64,000 nt of DNA from Sporobacter termitidis DSM 10068. Lineage in GTDB: Bacteria; Bacillota; Clostridia; Oscillospirales; Oscillospiraceae. The notes beneath the pieces are model-generated. The model was not told the origin of the DNA, made no database searches, and worked only from the letters and a program-made list of their open reading frames with translations. Each line of letters opens with the position of its first letter. The first letter of the stretch is position 1. Positions 7,407-15,987 of this stretch are shown here, in pieces. Made by a program: the position numbers and the translations under genes. The stretch covers positions 1 to 64,000 of the forward strand of contig NZ_FQXV01000014.1 in NCBI RefSeq assembly GCF_900130065.1, written 5' to 3'.

Positions 7407-8096
7407 ATGAATATTCCAATCTCAGAGCAGCTCATTCAGGCGGCGTCCTCCTTTGTCCTGGGGATGGCCGCCGGATTCTTATATGACTTTTTTCGCGTCG
7501 TCCGCCACAGGAGCCGTTCAAAAACGGTCACGGCCGTCACGGACTTTCTGTTCTGGCTGATTACGGGCCTTGCGCTTTTTCTCCTCGGCATCTCGCTCGG
7601 CCAGGGCCGGCAGCGGATTTTTATGAATGTTATCGCCATACTCGGCTGCATCCTCTATTTCTGTACGCTGAGCCGCTATTCTCTCATATTATGCAACGCG
7701 CTGGCCGACGCCATCGTGTTTTTGTTCTATTGTCTGTCGAGACCTTTCGTATGGGCTTATTTGGCGCTCAAAAAATTCAGACATTTTCTCAAAAATATCT
7801 TTCATTATATGCGCAAATGGTATAAAATATATCCCGATAATACCCTTCAGACAGAACATCGGGTTCATAAACCGAGATTTGAACGGGAAGGAGTCATTTA
7901 TGAGGCTGAAAAGGGCCGGTATAATTACGAAGATCGTCATATTCGCTCTGATCGTTTACGCGTCGGTGACTCTGATCAACATGCGGGCACAGATCGACGC
8001 CGCTCTCGTCAGGCAGGCGGACCTGAAGCAGCAGGTTACGGAAAAACAAGCGACGAACGAGCAGCTCCAGTACGAAATAGACCACAGCGGCGATAG
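7407..8096 (+). CDS. yabQ: Sporulation membrane protein YabQ, reading through into divIC
   Basis: Integral membrane protein of spore cortex formation. Residues 1-about 120 carry the YabQ pattern: an N-terminal helix (SFVLGMAAGFLYDFFRVVRH), then hydrophobic segments near 45-65, 70-90 and 95-115. The natural family ends around 130-200 residues. Here no stop occurs after about residue 164, where divIC starts with a good ribosome binding site, and the last 65 residues are Arg/Asp-rich sequence encoded out of frame within divIC. Either the stop codon has been lost, the true C-terminus is longer than usual, or a sequencing frameshift is present. Confidence 0.88.
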   Translation: MNIPISEQLIQAASSFVLGMAAGFLYDFFRVVRHRSRSKTVTAVTDFLFWLITGLALFLLGISLGQGRQRIFMNVIAILGCILYFCTLSRYSLILCNALADAIVFLFYCLSRPFVWAYLALKKFRHFLKNIFHYMRKWYKIYPDNTLQTEHRVHKPRFEREGVIYEAEKGRYNYEDRHIRSDRLRVGDSDQHAGTDRRRSRQAGGPEAAGYGKTSDERAAPVRNRPQRR

Positions 8097-8175
8097 CGAC
8101 ACCATCGCGAACGCGGCCAGAAACGATCTCAACCTCGTCGTCCCCGGCGAAAAAATATTTATTGCGGGTAAATAG
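7900..8175 (+). CDS. divIC: Septum formation initiator DivIC/FtsB-like
   Basis: Small bitopic cell division protein that joins FtsL and DivIB in the divisome. The 91-residue sequence has a single membrane helix at about 8-25 (ITKIVIFALIVYASVTLI), an extracytoplasmic coiled coil (MRAQIDAALVRQADLKQQVT) and the C-terminal box DTIANAARNDLNLVVPGEKI, close to the family's 'ARxxLxlVxPGE'. ATG 7900 has GGAAGGAG six bases upstream and is preferred to a TTG at 7879. It overlaps the run-on end of yabQ by 197 bp, which is unusual. Confidence 0.9.
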   Translation: MRLKRAGIITKIVIFALIVYASVTLINMRAQIDAALVRQADLKQQVTEKQATNEQLQYEIDHSGDSDTIANAARNDLNLVVPGEKIFIAGK

Positions 8176-8287
8176 CCGTTTTGGCGGCTTGAAATTTTAG
8201 CCTCGGCGCGGAACGCGGCGGTACGGCAATTATCATAACCGAAGTACAATTATGATGTAAATACATTGAGAGGGTTTTACTTTTCGT

Positions 8288-8725
8288 ATGGAGTTTGAAG
8301 TGGGATCAATCGTCACGGGCAAGGTTACCGGCATCACAAAATTCGGCGCTTTTGTCACGCTCGCACCGGGGAAATCAGGTCTCGTACATATTTCCGAGAT
8401 CGCCAATTCGTATGTCAACGACATTCGCGAGCATTTGACGGAAGGCCAGGAAGTGACCGTGAAGGTGATCGGCCTGGACGACAACGGCAGAATCAACCTC
8501 TCCATCAAAGCGGCGCTCCCGCCGGCGCCGAAGCCTGACATCCCCCGCCGTCCAAAAATGCCGCCGATCCGGCAGCCTGGCGACAGGCCGTACAGTCCCC
8601 AGCAGGCCAGCGAGCCCTCTTTTGAGGATAAGCTGAAGCGCTTTATGCAGGATTCCGACAGCAAGATCTCCGGCATCAAGCAGTATGCCGACAAAAAGAA
8701 CCCCCGGCGCAGGGGCGGCAGATAA
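8288..8725 (+). CDS. S1-domain RNA-binding protein (YabR type)
   Basis: Protein of 145 residues with one S1 OB-fold at residues 3-75 (GSIVTGKVTGITKFGAFVTL, LVHISEIANSYV, INLSIKAAL). A proline-rich linker (78-115) and a basic tail (KKNPRRRGGR) follow. Orthologues next to divIC are called YabR in Bacillus; related general stress protein 13 binds ribosomes or RNA. The long Pro/Arg tail fits RNA contact. A clear terminator lies 10 bp after the stop, so it closes the yabP-yabQ-divIC group. Confidence 0.88.
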   Translation: MEFEVGSIVTGKVTGITKFGAFVTLAPGKSGLVHISEIANSYVNDIREHLTEGQEVTVKVIGLDDNGRINLSIKAALPPAPKPDIPRRPKMPPIRQPGDRPYSPQQASEPSFEDKLKRFMQDSDSKISGIKQYADKKNPRRRGGR

Positions 8726-8734
8726 GTTAAAATC

Positions 8735-8763
8735 CCAAAGCCCGCTTGACGCGGGCTTTCGTT
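8735..8763 (+). terminator. Terminator after S1-domain gene
   Basis: Stem AAAGCCCGC/GCGGGCTTT with a TTGAC loop, followed by CGTTGT. Confidence 0.8.
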
Positions 8764-8789
8764 GTATTAATCCGCAAACATGGTATGAT
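8762..8789 (+). promoter_or_regulatory. Promoter of AAA+ ATPase gene
   Basis: TTGTAT, 16-base spacer, TATGAT; 45 bp before the start codon and just after the terminator. Confidence 0.6.
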
Positions 8790-8833
8790 ACTTAATAATA
8801 ACAGACGCGTATCGTCTCAACGGGGTGATCTCT

Positions 8834-9859
8834 ATGGACAACAAGCATAAGGAAGACATGGCGGATTTCAAGCTCAAGCCGTCCGGCGCGTATCTGGACA
8901 GTCTGGCAGGCTTTGCCGACCTTCTGGGGACGATAGAAAACGCCGACAAGGCCGCCGACGAGCTGCTCCGTGAAACCGGCGGCGCGCTCCGCGATTCCGC
9001 GCCGAAGACAAACGCGGAAAAAGCCCCCGACAAGCCGGATCTCACAGCGCTTTTGCAGCAGCTGGACAGTCTCGTCGGCCTCGACAAGATCAAGGCCAAC
9101 GTCAAGAGCCTTATCAATCTCGTAAAGGTGCGCAAGCTGCGGGAGGAAAACGGCCTGACCGTCCCCCCGATGTCGCTGCACATGGTTTTCATGGGCAACC
9201 CCGGCACTGGAAAGACGACCGTGGCCCGCATCCTCTCAGAGCTGTACTGTGCCATCGGCGTTTTATCGAAGGGTCATCTCGTGGAGGTGGACCGCTCGGG
9301 GCTCGTGGCCGGCTTTGTGGGGCAGACGGCCATCAAGACGGGCGACGTCATCAAAAGCGCGCTGGGCGGTATTCTGTTCATTGACGAGGCCTACGCCCTC
9401 GTCTCCAAGGACGGGGCCAACGATTTCGGCCACGAGGCGGTCGAGACGCTGTTAAAGGCCATGGAGGATCACCGCGACGATTTCATTGTCATCGTCGCCG
9501 GGTACGAGGCGCTGATGGAGGATTTCATCTCCTCGAATCCGGGCCTGGAGTCGCGCTTTAACAGGTATTTCGTCTTCGAGGACTATACCAGCGGCGAGCT
9601 GTACACCATCTTCGACGGCATGTGCGCCAAAAACGAATACGTACTGAGCGATGGCGCCAGAGCCTTCGCCGAGGACTACTTCAAAGAAATCTACGAGACG
9701 CGGGACGCGAATTTCGGCAATGCCCGTGACGTGCGCAATTTCTTCGAGGACGCCGTTTCCGTCCACTCCGACCGCGTCTCCTGTATCGACGCGCCTACCA
9801 GGGACGATCTGATGGCCTTTACAAAGGACGACCTGGAAAAAGCGTCTGAAATGGGATAG
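8834..9859 (+). CDS. AAA+ ATPase, SpoVK/CbbX-like
   Basis: Protein of 341 residues. A variable N-terminal region (1-70) precedes one AAA+ module with Walker A GNPGTGKTT, Walker B ILFIDEAYAL and a sensor-2/lid region ending GNARDVRNFFEDAV. The VGLDKIKANVKSLINLV entry and FVGQTAIKT pore-loop-like segment match the CbbX/SpoVK family, whose members remodel protein targets (rubisco activation in CbbX; spore maturation in SpoVK). No Rubisco gene is near and the host sporulates, so a sporulation or general chaperone role is more likely; this is inference. ATG 8834 has GGGGTG six bases upstream. Confidence 0.85.
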   Translation: MDNKHKEDMADFKLKPSGAYLDSLAGFADLLGTIENADKAADELLRETGGALRDSAPKTNAEKAPDKPDLTALLQQLDSLVGLDKIKANVKSLINLVKVRKLREENGLTVPPMSLHMVFMGNPGTGKTTVARILSELYCAIGVLSKGHLVEVDRSGLVAGFVGQTAIKTGDVIKSALGGILFIDEAYALVSKDGANDFGHEAVETLLKAMEDHRDDFIVIVAGYEALMEDFISSNPGLESRFNRYFVFEDYTSGELYTIFDGMCAKNEYVLSDGARAFAEDYFKEIYETRDANFGNARDVRNFFEDAVSVHSDRVSCIDAPTRDDLMAFTKDDLEKASEMG

Positions 9860-9865
9860 GGAAAG

Positions 9866-10543
9866 ATGAAACAATCCGTCTATCTTTTTCTTTGCCTTTG
9901 CGGCTATCTTGCCATAAGTATCGGGCTGGTCGTTTATTCGGGGAACATCTCTTTTTTATTCTTCGTCTGGAACGTCTTTTTGGCGTTTCTTCCGTTTCTC
10001 TTTTCCCGGATGCTGAAAACATGCGTCACAAAGCAGCCCAGGCGAAGGGCTGTCGCTTTTCTGCTGGCTTTTCTGTGGTTTGTCTTCTTTCCGAACGCGC
10101 CCTATATGATTACCGATCTCATCTACGTCAGCGGCCCCTTTTACAGCTACGCGGGCAAGAACGTTATCTATTCAACAGATATATACAGCTGGGTCCACCT
10201 TGTCTATATCGGGCTGGGCGCCGTCTTCTCCGCGCTCATGGGGCTGCGGTCCATGTATGAGGTTCATATGCTGCTGAACAGGCGGCTGGGCAGGATGATC
10301 GGCGCCTTTTTGATCGCCGGGACTTGCCTGCTCAGCGGTTTTGCCATTTATGTGGGCCGCATACTCCGGTTCAACTCCTGGGATGTACTCCGGCCCTTTT
10401 CCATGCTCGTCAGGATCAGGGAGGAGCTCTCAGCCTTTTCGATCCTCTTTTCACTGCTCTTTTCGGCCTATATCGCCGCAACCTATATTGTTTACTACAT
10501 TTCCGCCGGCGGCAAGCCGTCAAGTCCCGGAACGGGAGAATAG
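9866..10543 (+). CDS. DUF1361 membrane protein
   Basis: Polytopic membrane protein of 225 residues. The signature FFPNAPYMITDLIYV at about 73-87 and GRILRFNSWD at about 163-172 mark the DUF1361 family, whose function is unknown. About seven hydrophobic segments are visible. It starts 6 bp after the AAA+ gene and ends in a terminator, so the two probably form one transcript. No substrate or partner can be read from the sequence. Confidence 0.85.
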   Translation: MKQSVYLFLCLCGYLAISIGLVVYSGNISFLFFVWNVFLAFLPFLFSRMLKTCVTKQPRRRAVAFLLAFLWFVFFPNAPYMITDLIYVSGPFYSYAGKNVIYSTDIYSWVHLVYIGLGAVFSALMGLRSMYEVHMLLNRRLGRMIGAFLIAGTCLLSGFAIYVGRILRFNSWDVLRPFSMLVRIREELSAFSILFSLLFSAYIAATYIVYYISAGGKPSSPGTGE

Positions 10544-10556
10544 CCGGCGGCTTTTT
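10503..10556 (+). terminator. Terminator overlapping the DUF1361 stop
   Basis: CCGCCGGC (10503-10510) pairs with GCCGGCGG (10543-10550), with an inner TCCCG/CGGGA hairpin, then CTTTTT. Confidence 0.7.
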
Positions 10557-10929
10557 AGCGCCGGGCGGGATCGGAGCGAGTTTCTTTAACGGCCCTTGTC
10601 GGTTTATGTAAATTACGCGGCGGGTGATGCAGATATTTATTTATTTACGACGAATATTTGCGTGATACTTGACGTTTATGAAGTTCGGGGTTAAAATTAA
10701 TTCACATTTTTGCTTATTCCACGGAAAATTACCATTGCATATCGAGCGAATTCCTCTACGACCGCCCGTGTGTATGCATGGTTTTTTCTTTATACCGTCA
10801 ATTTCTTTAACGCACTAGTGTAGCGCCGACCCAAATCGGCACTGCGTCATTCATTATGTAGCTCAAGGCTGGACATGCCGAGCAAATCAGCATGCGGTCT
10901 TTTGTGAAGATTTTTATGGAGGTTTAAAA
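10557..10929. other. AT-rich intergenic region before the LIV operon
   Basis: No gene seen. It holds a promoter candidate at 10669-10697 (TTGACG, 17-base spacer, TAAAAT), implying a leader of about 230 nt before livK. The rest is AT-rich with short TTTAT runs; no clear riboswitch fold was recognised. Confidence 0.5.
10669..10697 (+). promoter_or_regulatory. Candidate promoter of the LIV operon
   Basis: TTGACG, 17-base spacer, TAAAAT, in the intergenic region upstream of livK. Confidence 0.55.
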
Positions 10930-12171
10930 ATGAAAAAGATTCTTTGCATCGCTCTTGTCCTGATCTTTGCATTCGGCGCCCTCGCCGGCTGCGGTTCGGG
11001 CGGGACGAATACAACGCCTTCCGCGTCCCCCAGCGCCAGCGCCGACGGGAGCGCATCGCCCAGCGCGTCGGGCGGCGCGGCCAACGGCGGCACCATCAAG
11101 ATCGGTATCCTCGGCCCCCTGACCGGAGAAGCCGCGCAATACGGCATCGCCGTTTCTCACGGCGCGCAGCTTTACATTGACCAGATCAACGATGCCGGCG
11201 GCATCAACGGCAAGAAGATCGAGACCGTCGTCTATGACGACAAGGGCGATCCGACGGAATCCGTCAACGCCTTCAGCCGCATGGTTGACGAGGGTATCAC
11301 CGGGCTGATCGGCCCTGTGACGTCGAAGCCCACGCTGGCCGTCGTCGACGAAGCGCTTACGTACAATATGCCCCTGATCACCGCCTCGGCAACCGCTGCC
11401 GCCGTTACCTATAACGCCGACACGCAGACGGTCAATACAAACGTCTTCCGCACTTGCTTTATCGATCCTTTCCAGGGCGAAAAGATGGCCCAGTTCGCCA
11501 ACGACGTTCTGAAGGCGAAGACGGCTGCCGTCATTTTCCAGACGGGCGACGATTATTCCGTCGGTCTGAAGGACGCTTTTGTCGCCAAGTGCGAAGAGCT
11601 CGGCATCAACGTTGTCGACCAGGAGGGCTACTCCAAGGGCGACAAGGACTTTAAGAGCCAGCTGACCAATATCAACTCGAAGAGCCCCGACGTCGTTTTC
11701 AGCCCCAACTATTATGAAGACGACGGCATGCTCGTCACGCAGGCCCGCCAGGCCGGCATCAAGGCCACCTTCATGGGCGGCGACGGCTGGAACAATGTTT
11801 CGAAATATGCCTCCCCGGCTGACCTCGAAGGCAGCGTTTACTGCTCCGGGTACGCGTCGGGTTCCACAGACGAGATCAAGGCGTTCGAAGCCGCTTTCAC
11901 AGCCAAATATTCCGGAGAGACCCCCGACATGTTCTCCGCCCAGGCCTATGACGCGGCGATCGTCCTGCTTGACGCCATCAAGGCGGCCGAAGAAAAAGGA
12001 CTGGAAGCCGGTTCCGACGATTATAAGGCGGCCGTCATCGACGCGATGAAAAACACCACATCCGTTGGCCTCGGCGGCAAATACTCCTTTGACGAGTACA
12101 ACAATCCGATCAAGAGCGCCGTCATCATGAAGCTTGCCGACGGTAAGGAAACCTTCTCTCAGATGTTCTAA
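10930..12171 (+). CDS. livK: Branched-chain amino acid ABC importer, substrate-binding lipoprotein
   Basis: Extracytoplasmic receptor that would deliver leucine, isoleucine or valine (or related ligands) to LivHM. Residues 1-20 are a lipoprotein signal peptide with lipobox LAGC (Cys21), then a Ser/Ala/Gly linker to about residue 55. The periplasmic-binding type-1 fold begins IKIGILGPLTGEAAQYG and contains MVDEGITGLIGPVTSKPTLA and the PDVVFSPNYYEDDGM segment. Length (413) is normal. GGAGG is nine bases before the ATG. A strong hairpin separates it from livH, which would keep binding-protein levels above those of the permeases. Exact ligand is not determinable. Confidence 0.92.
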   Translation: MKKILCIALVLIFAFGALAGCGSGGTNTTPSASPSASADGSASPSASGGAANGGTIKIGILGPLTGEAAQYGIAVSHGAQLYIDQINDAGGINGKKIETVVYDDKGDPTESVNAFSRMVDEGITGLIGPVTSKPTLAVVDEALTYNMPLITASATAAAVTYNADTQTVNTNVFRTCFIDPFQGEKMAQFANDVLKAKTAAVIFQTGDDYSVGLKDAFVAKCEELGINVVDQEGYSKGDKDFKSQLTNINSKSPDVVFSPNYYEDDGMLVTQARQAGIKATFMGGDGWNNVSKYASPADLEGSVYCSGYASGSTDEIKAFEAAFTAKYSGETPDMFSAQAYDAAIVLLDAIKAAEEKGLEAGSDDYKAAVIDAMKNTTSVGLGGKYSFDEYNNPIKSAVIMKLADGKETFSQMF

Positions 12172-12183
12172 GCTCACGCTGCA

Positions 12184-12229
12184 AAGCCATGCGGGGAGAC
12201 GATATGTCCGCCCCGCATGGCTTGCTTTG
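12184..12229 (+). terminator. Hairpin between livK and livH
   Basis: A 13-bp stem AAGCCATGCGGGG/CCCCGCATGGCTT followed by GCTTTG. Probably a partial terminator or 3' stabiliser for livK mRNA. Confidence 0.7.
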
Positions 12230-12376
12230 ATTCATGGCAAAATTCCCGGTTAAGCGCCAATTTTTTTGATAATTAAGAAATTTCCATTGTAATGGCGGCG
12301 TTTACGCTGTTATAATGTTTGTGATTTTGCACCCACACATAAATATACCAAATCTATATTGAAAGAATGATAGAAG

Positions 12377-13264
12377 ATGTCGGTTTTTTCTACCATCGTC
12401 AGCCAGCTGTTCAACGGGCTGCAGTCCGGCTCCATATACGCCCTGGTCGCGCTGGGCTACAGCATGGTATATGGGATCATCATGCTCCTGAACTTTGCCC
12501 ACGGCGATATCATTATGGTCGGCGCCTATATCGCCTGGATCATGATGACCATGCTCGGCCTGCCGCCTGTTATCGGCATTATCGCCGCCATTGCCGGCTG
12601 TACGCTCCTCGGCGTGCTTATTGAAAAAGCGGCCTACTCCCCCCTGCGCAAATCCCCGCGTCTGTCCTTACTTATCACGGCCATCGGCATATCGTTTTTC
12701 CTGGAGAACATCTCCCAGCTCATTATGGGCGCGGGCGCGAAGGCCATGCCCTCGATCATCAGCGGCTCTAACTTCAGGCTCGGCACGACGGAAATCAGCT
12801 TTGTTTCCACCGTGACGATCGTCGTCTCCGTGCTCTCGATGGTCCTCCTCACGTTCCTCGTCCAGAAGACAAAGATGGGCAAGGGCATGCGCGCGGTATC
12901 CGAGGATATGGGCGCGGCCCAGCTCATGGGCATCAGCGTCAACAAAACGATTTCCTTTACCTTTGCCGTCGGTTCCGCGCTGGCGGGCATCGGCGCGGTG
13001 CTGTACTGCTCGGCCTATCCCCAGGCTTCGCCGACGATGGGCTCGATGCTTGGGCTTAAAGCTTTCGTCGCGGCTGTCCTTGGCGGCATCGGCTCTATCC
13101 CCGGCGCGATGATCGGCGGCTTTGCCATCGGCCTTCTTGAGGCGCTGGTGTCGGCGCTCGGCCTCTCCGTCTGGAAGGACGGCGTTGTCTTCGCCATTTT
13201 GATCGTCGTCCTGCTTGTCAAGCCAACGGGCATCATGGGCCGCGTTATTAAGGAAAAGGTATAA
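12377..13264 (+). CDS. livH: Branched-chain amino acid ABC permease LivH
   Basis: Inner-membrane permease of 295 residues with about eight hydrophobic helices. The N-terminal LVALGYSMVYGIIMLLNFAH followed by GDIIMVGAY is the LivH signature, and the GLKAFVAAVLGGIGSIPGAM segment is the conserved EAA-like loop that contacts the ATPases. It pairs with LivM. The start codon has only a weak AGAAG upstream. The 205 bp before it carry the livK hairpin and an AT-rich stretch that may hold a second promoter. Confidence 0.93.
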   Translation: MSVFSTIVSQLFNGLQSGSIYALVALGYSMVYGIIMLLNFAHGDIIMVGAYIAWIMMTMLGLPPVIGIIAAIAGCTLLGVLIEKAAYSPLRKSPRLSLLITAIGISFFLENISQLIMGAGAKAMPSIISGSNFRLGTTEISFVSTVTIVVSVLSMVLLTFLVQKTKMGKGMRAVSEDMGAAQLMGISVNKTISFTFAVGSALAGIGAVLYCSAYPQASPTMGSMLGLKAFVAAVLGGIGSIPGAMIGGFAIGLLEALVSALGLSVWKDGVVFAILIVVLLVKPTGIMGRVIKEKV

Positions 13265-13276
13265 GGGGGTATTGAT

Positions 13277-14308
13277 ATGATCAAAGGCTACAAAGGTATC
13301 CCCATGCCGGTCCGATATCTGATCAACGCCGGGCTTTTTGTCGTATTTCTTGTGGTCGTCAGCAGCCTTACCGACGCGAAGGTCATTTCGACTTACAACA
13401 ACAAGATCATCATGCTGATCGGCATCAATATCATTCTGGCCGTCTCGCTCAATCTGGCCACAGGCTATCTCGGCCAGCTGCCCCTCGGGCACGCGGGCTT
13501 TATGGCCGTCGGCGCGTATGCTTCGGCAATCTTTATGAAAGCCGTGATCAAAACCCTGCCGCTGGGGTTGTCCCTTCCGCTCGGGCTGCTCATCGGCGGC
13601 CTTGTGGCGGCGGTGTTCGGCTTTATCATCGGCATCCCGGCGTTACGGCTCAAGGGCGATTATCTGGCGATCATCACCCTGGGATTCGGGGAGATCATCC
13701 GCGTCATCCTCCTCAATATCGACAGCGTTATCGGCTTTAAGCTGACGTACGGGGCGGCCGGCCTCAAATCCATTCCGAAGACGACGACGTTTCTCGATAC
13801 GTTTATCTGCGTTTTTCTCGTCTGCTTTGTCATCCACGCGATACTGAAGTCGCGTCACGGCCGCGCCGTCCTCTCCATCCGCGAAAATGAGATCGCGGCG
13901 GAGTCCTGCGGCATCAACACGACCTACTATAAGACGATGGCCTTTGTCATGTCCGCCTTTTTTGCCGGAGTGGCCGGCTCCCTTTATGCCGGATATATCG
14001 GTATTCTGGACCCCACCGGCTTCGGCTTTATGAAATCGATCGAGATTCTTGTCATGGTCGTTCTGGGCGGTATGGGCTCAATGATCGGTTCCGTCATCTC
14101 GGCGACTGTTTTGACAGCGCTGCCGGAGTTCCTGCGTGAATTTGACGCGTACCGCATGGTGGTTTATTCGCTCCTTCTCGTCGTGGTCATGATCTTTAAG
14201 CCGACCGGCCTTATGGGAACGTATGACTTCTCGCTCTCCCGGCTCTTGGGAAAGCCCTGGGAAAGGCTGACATCCGGCGGGAAATCGAAGAAAGCGGGTG
14301 ACCGTTAA
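13277..14308 (+). CDS. livM: Branched-chain amino acid ABC permease LivM
   Basis: Second permease, 343 residues. The family box NLATGYLGQLPLGHAGFMAV is present near residue 57, and the ATPase-coupling loop is VMVVLGGMGSMIGSVISATV. About ten membrane segments are visible. AAGGGGG lies seven bases before the ATG; it follows livH after 12 bp and its last base is the first base of livG. All features match a functional LIV-type permease. Confidence 0.93.
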   Translation: MIKGYKGIPMPVRYLINAGLFVVFLVVVSSLTDAKVISTYNNKIIMLIGINIILAVSLNLATGYLGQLPLGHAGFMAVGAYASAIFMKAVIKTLPLGLSLPLGLLIGGLVAAVFGFIIGIPALRLKGDYLAIITLGFGEIIRVILLNIDSVIGFKLTYGAAGLKSIPKTTTFLDTFICVFLVCFVIHAILKSRHGRAVLSIRENEIAAESCGINTTYYKTMAFVMSAFFAGVAGSLYAGYIGILDPTGFGFMKSIEILVMVVLGGMGSMIGSVISATVLTALPEFLREFDAYRMVVYSLLLVVVMIFKPTGLMGTYDFSLSRLLGKPWERLTSGGKSKKAGDR

Positions 14309-15129
14309 TGGCAAAGCACGACCCCCACGAAACGCTCCTCCCCGATCGGGACATGGATAAATCCCCCGCCATCGAGTGCATCGGGCTCGGCATCGACTTC
14401 GGCGGCCTCACCGCTGTGGACGACTTCAACTTCACCCTGGGGCGGACAGAGATCGCCGGCCTCATCGGCCCCAACGGCGCCGGCAAAACGACGGTATTCA
14501 ATCTCCTGACAAAGGTGTATCAGCCCACCCGGGGCCGGATGCTCCTGGAGGGCAGGGACACGAAGAACATGAACACCACCCAGGCCAACCGCGCCGGCAT
14601 CGCGCGGACGTTTCAGAACATCCGCCTCTTTAAGGATTTAACGGTTCTCGACAACGTGCTCATCGGGCTGCACAACGAGATGGACTATCATCTGGCAAGC
14701 GCCATATTCCGTCTGCCGGGGTACTGGCGCGCCGAGAAGATTGCCCGCGGCCGCGCGCTGGATCTTTTGTCCATCTTCGACATGGCCGACATGGCCGATA
14801 ATCAGGCCGGGAGCCTGCCGTACGGCGCCCAGCGCCGGCTTGAAATCGTCCGGGCGCTGGCCACGAATCCCACGCTCCTCCTTCTGGACGAGCCGGCCGC
14901 CGGCATGAACCCCTCCGAGACGAGCGAGCTCATGGAAAACATCCGGAAGATCCGCGACACGTTCCAGATATCGATTCTGCTCATTGAGCATGACATGAAC
15001 CTCGTCATGGGCATCTGCGAAGGCATCGCGGTGCTGAACTACGGCAAAATCATCGCGAAGGGGACGCCCGAGGAGATCAAATCCGATCCGGACGTCATCG
15101 AAGCGTATCTTGGGAAAAAGGGGCACTGA
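14308..15129 (+). CDS. livG: Branched-chain amino acid ABC ATPase LivG
   Basis: Cytoplasmic nucleotide-binding subunit of 273 residues. Walker A GPNGAGKTTV, Q-loop, an LPYGAQRRLEIVRALA signature segment (LivG proteins commonly have a variant of LSGGQ here), Walker B LLLLDEPAAGMNP and H-loop IEHDM are all present. The NRAGIARTFQNIRLFKDLTV stretch is typical of LivG. An extra 20 residues precede the usual start; an ATG at 14353 (MDKSPAIECIGLGIDFGG) is a possible alternative start. It drives the LivHM channel with LivF. Confidence 0.93.
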   Translation: MAKHDPHETLLPDRDMDKSPAIECIGLGIDFGGLTAVDDFNFTLGRTEIAGLIGPNGAGKTTVFNLLTKVYQPTRGRMLLEGRDTKNMNTTQANRAGIARTFQNIRLFKDLTVLDNVLIGLHNEMDYHLASAIFRLPGYWRAEKIARGRALDLLSIFDMADMADNQAGSLPYGAQRRLEIVRALATNPTLLLLDEPAAGMNPSETSELMENIRKIRDTFQISILLIEHDMNLVMGICEGIAVLNYGKIIAKGTPEEIKSDPDVIEAYLGKKGH

Positions 15130-15130
15130 T

Positions 15131-15829
15131 ATGCTGACAGTCAACGATATTAACGTCTATTACGGCCCCATCCACGCCATCAAGGGCGTCTCCTTTGAGG
15201 TCCGCCCCGGCGAGATCGTGGCGCTCATCGGCGCCAACGGCGCCGGTAAATCCACCGTTTTGAAGACGATCTCCGGCCTTCTCCGCCCCAAAACGGGCAA
15301 TATCGTTTTCGACGGGCGCGACATCACCAAGCTGGAGGCGCATAAGGTCGTCCGGGCGGGGCTGGCGCACGTCCCCGAGGGGCGGCGCATTTTCCTCCAG
15401 ATGACCGTCATTGAAAATCTCGAGATGGGCGCGTTTACGAAAAGCACCGTATCCGAGGAGGACCTGGAGGATATTTTCACGAAGTTCCCACGGCTCAAGG
15501 AGCGGCGGAAGCAGGTCGCCGGGACGCTGTCCGGCGGCGAGCAGCAGATGCTGGCCATGGGCCGCGCCCTCATGAGCAAGCCGAAGCTCATGATGCTGGA
15601 CGAGCCCTCCATGGGCCTGGCCCCGATCCTCGTCGAGCAGGTTTTCAGCATCATCACCGAGCTGAACAAAGCCGGCACAACGATCCTGCTGGTGGAACAG
15701 AACGCCGGCATGGCCCTTGACGTGGCCCACCGGGCCTACGTCCTTGAGACCGGCAACATCACCCTCTCCGGCACCGGCGAGGAGCTGGCCCAGAGCGACG
15801 AGATCAGAAAAGCCTATCTCGGCGGTTAA
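15131..15829 (+). CDS. livF: Branched-chain amino acid ABC ATPase LivF
   Basis: Second nucleotide-binding subunit, 232 residues from ATG 15131, one base after the livG stop. Walker A GANGAGKSTV, signature LSGGEQQMLAMGRAL, Walker B MMLDEPSMGL and the LivF-type box AHVPEGRRIFLQMTVIENLE are visible. A GGGG tract ending the livG coding region serves as ribosome binding site. It is the last gene of the operon, closed by a terminator. Confidence 0.93.
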   Translation: MLTVNDINVYYGPIHAIKGVSFEVRPGEIVALIGANGAGKSTVLKTISGLLRPKTGNIVFDGRDITKLEAHKVVRAGLAHVPEGRRIFLQMTVIENLEMGAFTKSTVSEEDLEDIFTKFPRLKERRKQVAGTLSGGEQQMLAMGRALMSKPKLMMLDEPSMGLAPILVEQVFSIITELNKAGTTILLVEQNAGMALDVAHRAYVLETGNITLSGTGEELAQSDEIRKAYLGG

Positions 15830-15839
15830 ATAAATCCAT

Positions 15840-15890
15840 ACGGCGGGGGCAATGTCACGCTTGGGACATTGCCACCGCCGTTTTTATATC
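15840..15890 (+). terminator. Terminator of the LIV operon
   Basis: Nested stems ACGGCGG/CCGCCGT and GGCAATGTC/GACATTGCC followed by TTTTTAT. Confidence 0.88.
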
Positions 15891-15987
15891 GCCGAAGGCC
15901 TGTTATGTTCTGTTTGAGCATATAATATCAGGGAATAATTCTATGAGATGCGTTTTGACCGAACATAGAATCGAAAGGAATTATTCA

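Noticed and set aside
8834-9859. Rubisco activase CbbX
   Set aside because: Family resemblance only; no Rubisco or Calvin cycle gene is near, so the symbol was not assigned.
10924-12177. Long minus-strand open frame (about 417 codons) over livK
   Set aside because: Antisense to a complete, well-recognised gene in GC-rich DNA; its protein has no family features and no ribosome binding site.
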